DNA of 64,000 nucleotides from Dioscorea cayenensis subsp. rotundata (Eukaryota; Streptophyta; Magnoliopsida; Dioscoreales; Dioscoreaceae), in the NCBI RefSeq assembly GCF_009730915.1, contig NC_052475.1:30689016-30753015 (forward strand). The letters are read 5' to 3'. Below, piece by piece: positions 59,843 through 64,000 of the stretch (positions are counted from its first letter, which is position 1; each line of letters starts with the position of its first letter). A program made the translations under genes and the position numbers. Below the pieces are notes generated by a model. It searched no databases. It was not told the DNA's origin and saw only the letters and a list, made by a program, of their open reading frames with translations.

Positions 59843-60690
59843 TTAATGCATTGGGAGGACAATGGGCTTTTTTTAAGTGAATTTTTTCTGCCAATGACTA
59901 TGGACTAAGTAGATGCTCCGGTACTATTAACATTATTGACTAGTTGGTTTGGGATGACAAAAATCTAAATTTAGACAACCTTTCAAAATACGACTACAAT
60001 AAGCTACCAACAACAACATCTGTCATGCTATGAGAAAAATGTTAATGATCTCTTTTTCAAATATCCTTTCGCCTCTCAAATCTAAAATCTTTTTGACCAA
60101 ATATTCAGTATTTTCCATGACTCGAATATCATTTGGTGCAGTATAGTCATTTTGGAGCCTTAATCTTGATAGGTACCTCTTGGAAATTTTTGGCCCGAGC
60201 TATCTTTTAAAACATATGATTGGAATGTAACACCGGAATATTTAATTAATTGAAGCACCTTTTATTTTAATTTGTTAATTATAATCAAAATTAATCATAT
60301 GCTTCTTCTTTGATTTCTGCAACTTGATCAAAAAAGAAAAAAAAACTAAGGATGTTGTACTAATATTCAAGCGTAGTTTTAACTCCATTTATCAATCTGA
60401 GTTAACTTTACATATCAGATCCATTCAAAGTGGCCAACTCTTCAAATGTCTCTGTGATACCGATAATAAATGATATATTCTTGACAACTGTCCCCTAAAT
60501 ATTGTTATTTTTTACTAGATTTTCAATGCTTTTTTAGAATTTTTTTTTCATCACTAGTGAATCATGTTGGCGTATTTCTTACAATTTTTTTTCTTTTGTA
60601 TTACCTACTATCCTGCGTTTTTTCTTTAATCATTTTTTGTTTTCAATAAAATGGTATCTTATCTATTTTTTATTAAAAAAAATTAATTAT
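59843..60690 (+). mobile_element. decayed LINE 3' end (zf-RVT domain), unit B
   Basis: Same relic as in unit A, carried by the tandem duplication: LNLDNLSKYDYNKLPTTTSV recurs near 59967-60035 and the A-rich tail near 60674. The two copies share their inactivating changes as far as I can see, so the decay preceded the duplication. Confidence 0.65.
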
Positions 60691-61895
60691 AGATTTTTAT
60701 AATAATGAGGTAGTAAAGGCTGGCTGCTTGATATATAATTAATTAGGTGAGCTTCCACTAAGTTTAACAGTGTAACATAATAAATTAATTCATAACAGTC
60801 TCAGAAGAAGATGTATATTAAAATGCACAGAGAACATTGGAAAACCTCTAAAATCATGTGCATAAAAATATAGTTAATGCGGGGTCAAATATAGTTAATA
60901 TTATAATAAATAAGCTTCTAGATACCTTGGACCAACCCCTATACCTATGACCTAGTAATGAGCTCTAAATCGTAGCCCTGATATTAAACTCAATTAATAA
61001 AGTTTATGTCCTAAGGCTTTCGAAATTTATATTATCATTAGGAATAGAATTACCAAGTTATGTTAAAGAAAATATACATAAGTTTAATTAACAAAAGAAT
61101 GTTGAAATATAATATTATTATATTTATAGCTGAAAATTTTATATTACCAATTATTTTTTTATCAAGATATCTTTCTTTAATAGATACCAAATATATCATA
61201 ATTCATAATATTTTGATGTAAATATGAAAATTATTTAATAGTAAATATTTTTTATTATTAAATAAAATAATATTTTAATTTAAATTACTTAATTTTATTA
61301 ATATTAATTAAGTTAAACTTAATTATTTTAAATAAATATAATTATTTTTGTCCAACTCAATATTGAGAAGGAAATTTAATTTCAAATGTTTTTTTAATCT
61401 TTGATTAAATGTTTTGATAAGGGTATTTTAATATAAAAGATTTGTGGGAGAAAAATGAAGTTTAATTATTTTTAATTTTTTAAAAAATTTATATTTTTGA
61501 TATTTTATTCAACTTAAAGAATGTAATGGGAAAAATATTTCATATTTTGTTTGGAATGTTAGATTACCACCTATTGAATTAATAAATATTACCCAAGTTA
61601 TTGAATTCTAATAATAGAGTTTTCCCATTCCACTTAACTAAATGAGATAATCATCATCCACTTTTTTTTTTTTAAAAAAAAATGAGATAATCATGGTCCA
61701 ATTTCAGAAATAATAAAATATTATTTCCAACCAAAAGTCAACTAAACGTGGTTGTTCATGAAAATTAAAAATCAGATTTTATTGATTAACTTGTATTAAA
61801 TAAGAATTTGGTTGTTACAAGATGCTTTTCCACAACTAAGTTCCTCGAACTTTAATTTCTAAAATGGTAGAACAACATGTTTGTATTTATAAATA

Positions 61896-63420
61896 ATTAA
61901 TTTCAAAAACGTTGATATAACTAGGCAATAATTGTAGTATGTTTCCCAAATTAATGGGGTATTTTTAGAAATATTAGAAATTTAGAGGGGTTTTTGTAAT
62001 TTTACAAAATAAAAAACATATTTTTGAAATAAAAACATATGTAAACTTTTTAACTATAGTTAAGCATATCATCATGGCAATATATGAGTATTGGATGAGA
62101 ACCTCTTAAACATGATTTGTTTCAAATTAAATTGCAATCATATAGAGTTGTTATATTTTTTTAGAAATATTGCTAAGTTAATATCAACTAAATATAAACA
62201 TATTCCATATTCAGATATTCTAACAAGCCGTCTAAAAACCTAGCAAGGTTCCTCCAAAAGGACAGGGATCGGAGACCCCTCCTTTATTTCAAATATTCAG
62301 ATATTCAGATATTCTCTTCTCTGTCTCTCTCTCTCTGTCTCTCTCTAAGATTTTATTTTATTTTATTTTAAATCAATTTTTTTACAAATTAATACTTATA
62401 GTAAAAAATATATTTTTAAAAAAATTATTATTTGAGCTTGATTTTTTAAAATTAAGATTTAATATATATGTAGATTTTAAAAAAAATATGGTTTACGCCT
62501 TGATTATTTTATTTAATTTCCTCTTAAAAAACTTATGATCTAAAACACTCTTTTTATTATTATTATTTTTAAATTAGATGGTTAAATGATTACATATCAT
62601 TCGACTGATCTGAAATTTTTTTTTTTAAGATAAATTTTTAAAATTTGTTCTTAGTTTTTTAAGTTAGCACCCTCTTCGTTTTTTTTCCGGTTCTGCCACC
62701 GCCTCAAACCAGGTGTACTTTTTTCCTAAACATAAAATCCAAACTTTGTTAATTAGTAAAATTTATCTTTACATGGTTATAGAAATTAAAACACACATAA
62801 CATGTTAATTAATTAGGAGTTCCGTGTAATACTAGCATATAAAGCTGGAACAGCAGTTAGAGTAAAAAAAAATAGATCATTAAAAAAAAAAAAAATTCAA
62901 ACTAACCCACTTCTCTCATGTTTCAGGTAACCCATATGCCTTTAAACAAATCTTATAATTTATTTATTTTTCCATCTTTTACATATATAAATTGTTATCC
63001 CACGCTCATAAGTCATATATCAGGTACATCATGAGCACAAAGATAATATACTAATTGCAAATGCAATTGCAAGCAAACTGAGGAGGTGGAATGAAATTAA
63101 AGCCAAAGACTTTTTTTTTTTTTTCTCCAAAATAAATGACTAGGTCTTTTTAAGATGTACACATAATTATTATTTATATTCATAAAAAAATATTTCTTCA
63201 TCTATGATTCAAAATTTTATTATTTATAAAAAATTTGAACGAGCATTTGATTACCAATAATTTTTTTTCTTCCCTGATAAAGCCAAAGACTACCCTCCTC
63301 ATTCACACCATAATTATTGATGAAAGCGACCGGAATGGAAGAAGCTCACATTAATTAAATTTGCCCATTTTGATTAAACATTAAATGCTAGTAAAATGCA
63401 TAGTGACGCAAGACATGGGC
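61896..63420. other. intergenic DNA upstream of the C4-hydroxylase gene
   Basis: AT-rich spacer with an ATTCAGATATTC-type tandem run and CTCTGT repeats (62290-62348), several poly-A and poly-T runs and a GC-richer block around 62670-62710. No coding gene or classified element is recognised. Confidence 0.45.
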
Positions 63421-63431
63421 CTCCTCCGCAC

Positions 63432-63438
63432 TATAAAA
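63432..63438 (+). promoter_or_regulatory. TATA box of the sphinganine C4-monooxygenase gene
   Basis: TATAAAA in the context ACTATAAAAGGACC, about 205 bases before the chosen start codon and followed at normal distance by an AC-rich leader (CAACACCAACAAGAACTAGC). A possible leader intron begins at GTATGTATG (63528) and could end before the ATG. Confidence 0.65.
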
Positions 63439-63641
63439 GGACCCCTATTTCCTATAAGCAACACCAACAAGAACTAGCTACAGAGAAGATATATCATTCA
63501 AAGCTAGCTCTTGAGCTTTCTTTAATTGTATGTATGTCCCTCACTTTCCTTACATCTTTTCTATCTCACACTGTTTTAATTTCCAATGGTAACTAATTCA
63601 TTATAGTTGGTTTTTTATAATTCATGCATGAAGGATCATCC

Positions 63642-64000
63642 ATGGCTTTTAATGTCTCTGATGAAGTTCTCAGCGTCTATGTGCCGGTGATGGTTTACTG
63701 GACTGTCGCAGCCATATATACATTTATAGGTACATACTTAGAAGACTACCGTTTGCATCCAGTTGGTGCAGAAGAAAAGCAGAACGTTGCTACCAAAGCC
63801 CAAGTTATCAGAGGTGTTCTTTACCAGCAAATTGGTCAGATAGTCATGCAAACCATAGTCACCAAGGTATCATATATACTTGTATTTATATCTCAAACCA
63901 ACCTTCAATATATATATATATATAAATATATAGGCTAGCTGTTATCTATCTTCTTTGTGTGTGTGTATCACTGTATATATATATGCAGATGGTGATGGGT
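63642..64000 (+). CDS. sphinganine C4-monooxygenase (sphingoid base hydroxylase), N-terminal part
   Basis: Endoplasmic-reticulum di-iron membrane enzyme that hydroxylates C4 of sphinganine to phytosphinganine in plant sphingolipids. Only exon 1 (63642-63866, 75 codons) and the first twelve bases of exon 2 (63989-64000) are inside the window. The N-terminus NVSDEVLSVYVPVMVYWTVA carries the first membrane segment, followed by YRLHPVGAEEKQNVATKA and VIRGVLYQQIGQ, which match the SBH family (YRLHS...EE..N.VS..AVV.GVLLQQ). The His-box motifs lie beyond the window. An in-frame ATG at 63624 would add six residues; 63642 has the better context (TCCATGGCT). Confidence 0.85.

Larger units (their letters stand above)
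56706..61895. repeat. 2.6-kb tandem duplication (two units)
   Basis: Unit A (56706-59308, 2603 bp) is followed directly by unit B (59309-61895, 2587 bp). Both start GAATGAGAATTTCTATAATC and end GTTTGTATTTATAAATA. They align from end to end with only scattered substitutions and small indels. No host gene lies in either unit; each contains the same decayed LINE 3' end. A direct tandem copy with the junction exactly at the shared start points to unequal exchange or replication slippage, not to two separate insertions. Confidence 0.9.

Noticed and set aside
56706-61895. An LTR retrotransposon with two terminal repeats
   Set aside because: The two copies touch directly with no internal domain, no TG/CA ends and no primer-binding site between them.
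1-64000. CRISPR arrays, operons, bacterial-type systems
   Set aside because: The direct repeats present are microsatellites or simple tandem copies. All genes have plant introns or plant families.

Overview
The window is nuclear DNA of a flowering plant. Its genes have many short exons separated by AT-rich GT-AG introns, and every recognisable protein is a land-plant ortholog: NUP96, a TGA bZIP factor, RAE1, gamma-glutamyltransferase, EPF2, mTERF, a PLS-class PPR, an At4g37920-type plastid protein and a sphingoid-base C4-hydroxylase. Intergenic DNA is very AT-rich and full of small DNA transposons. Stowaway- and Tourist-type ends and the L1 family suggest a non-grass monocot to me, but this is a weak lean and I cannot name the species.

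Layout: NUP96 (958-5263, minus, 5' leader to about 6100). A repeat-rich gap with an 850-bp Harbinger/Tourist MITE with TTA target duplications (8711-9560). A TGA bZIP gene (coding 13372-15592, plus). A nearly full-length L1-type LINE with poly-A tail (15905-22550) in the same direction, just behind the TGA gene. RAE1 (24403-29819, plus). A gamma-glutamyltransferase (30574-32920, minus). About 11 kb (33.2-44.5 kb) with no convincing host protein gene but nested transposons: a MITE with telomere-like motifs, a possible MULE with a GC-rich captured segment, a reverse-transcriptase-associated RNase H remnant, a Tourist-like end, a MULE with 9-bp target duplications and gene-like contents, and a hAT-like inverted repeat. 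A tRNA-Trp(CCA) gene (44552-44623, minus). An EPF2-like stomatal peptide gene (45353-45764, plus). An mTERF gene (47651-48829, minus) with a Stowaway-like MITE behind its promoter. A head-to-head pair of organelle genes, a PPR (50757-52586, minus) and an At4g37920-like gene (52883-55811, plus), sharing a ~300-bp intergenic promoter. A 2.6-kb tandem duplication (56706-61895) carrying a decayed LINE 3' end. The first exons of a sphinganine C4-monooxygenase gene (63642 onward, plus), cut by the window edge.

The genes are independently transcribed. Two nuclear-pore components (NUP96, RAE1) and a TGA factor lie within 30 kb and all have known links to plant immunity or mRNA export, but nothing in the sequence shows co-regulation. 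I found no evidence for a wholly new system. The most useful leads are the MULE with captured-looking sequence, the single-Cys TGA factor with a GC-AG intron, the tRNA-Trp with a broken T-stem pair, the His-tract microsatellite in the EPF2 precursor, and the recent 2.6-kb tandem duplication.
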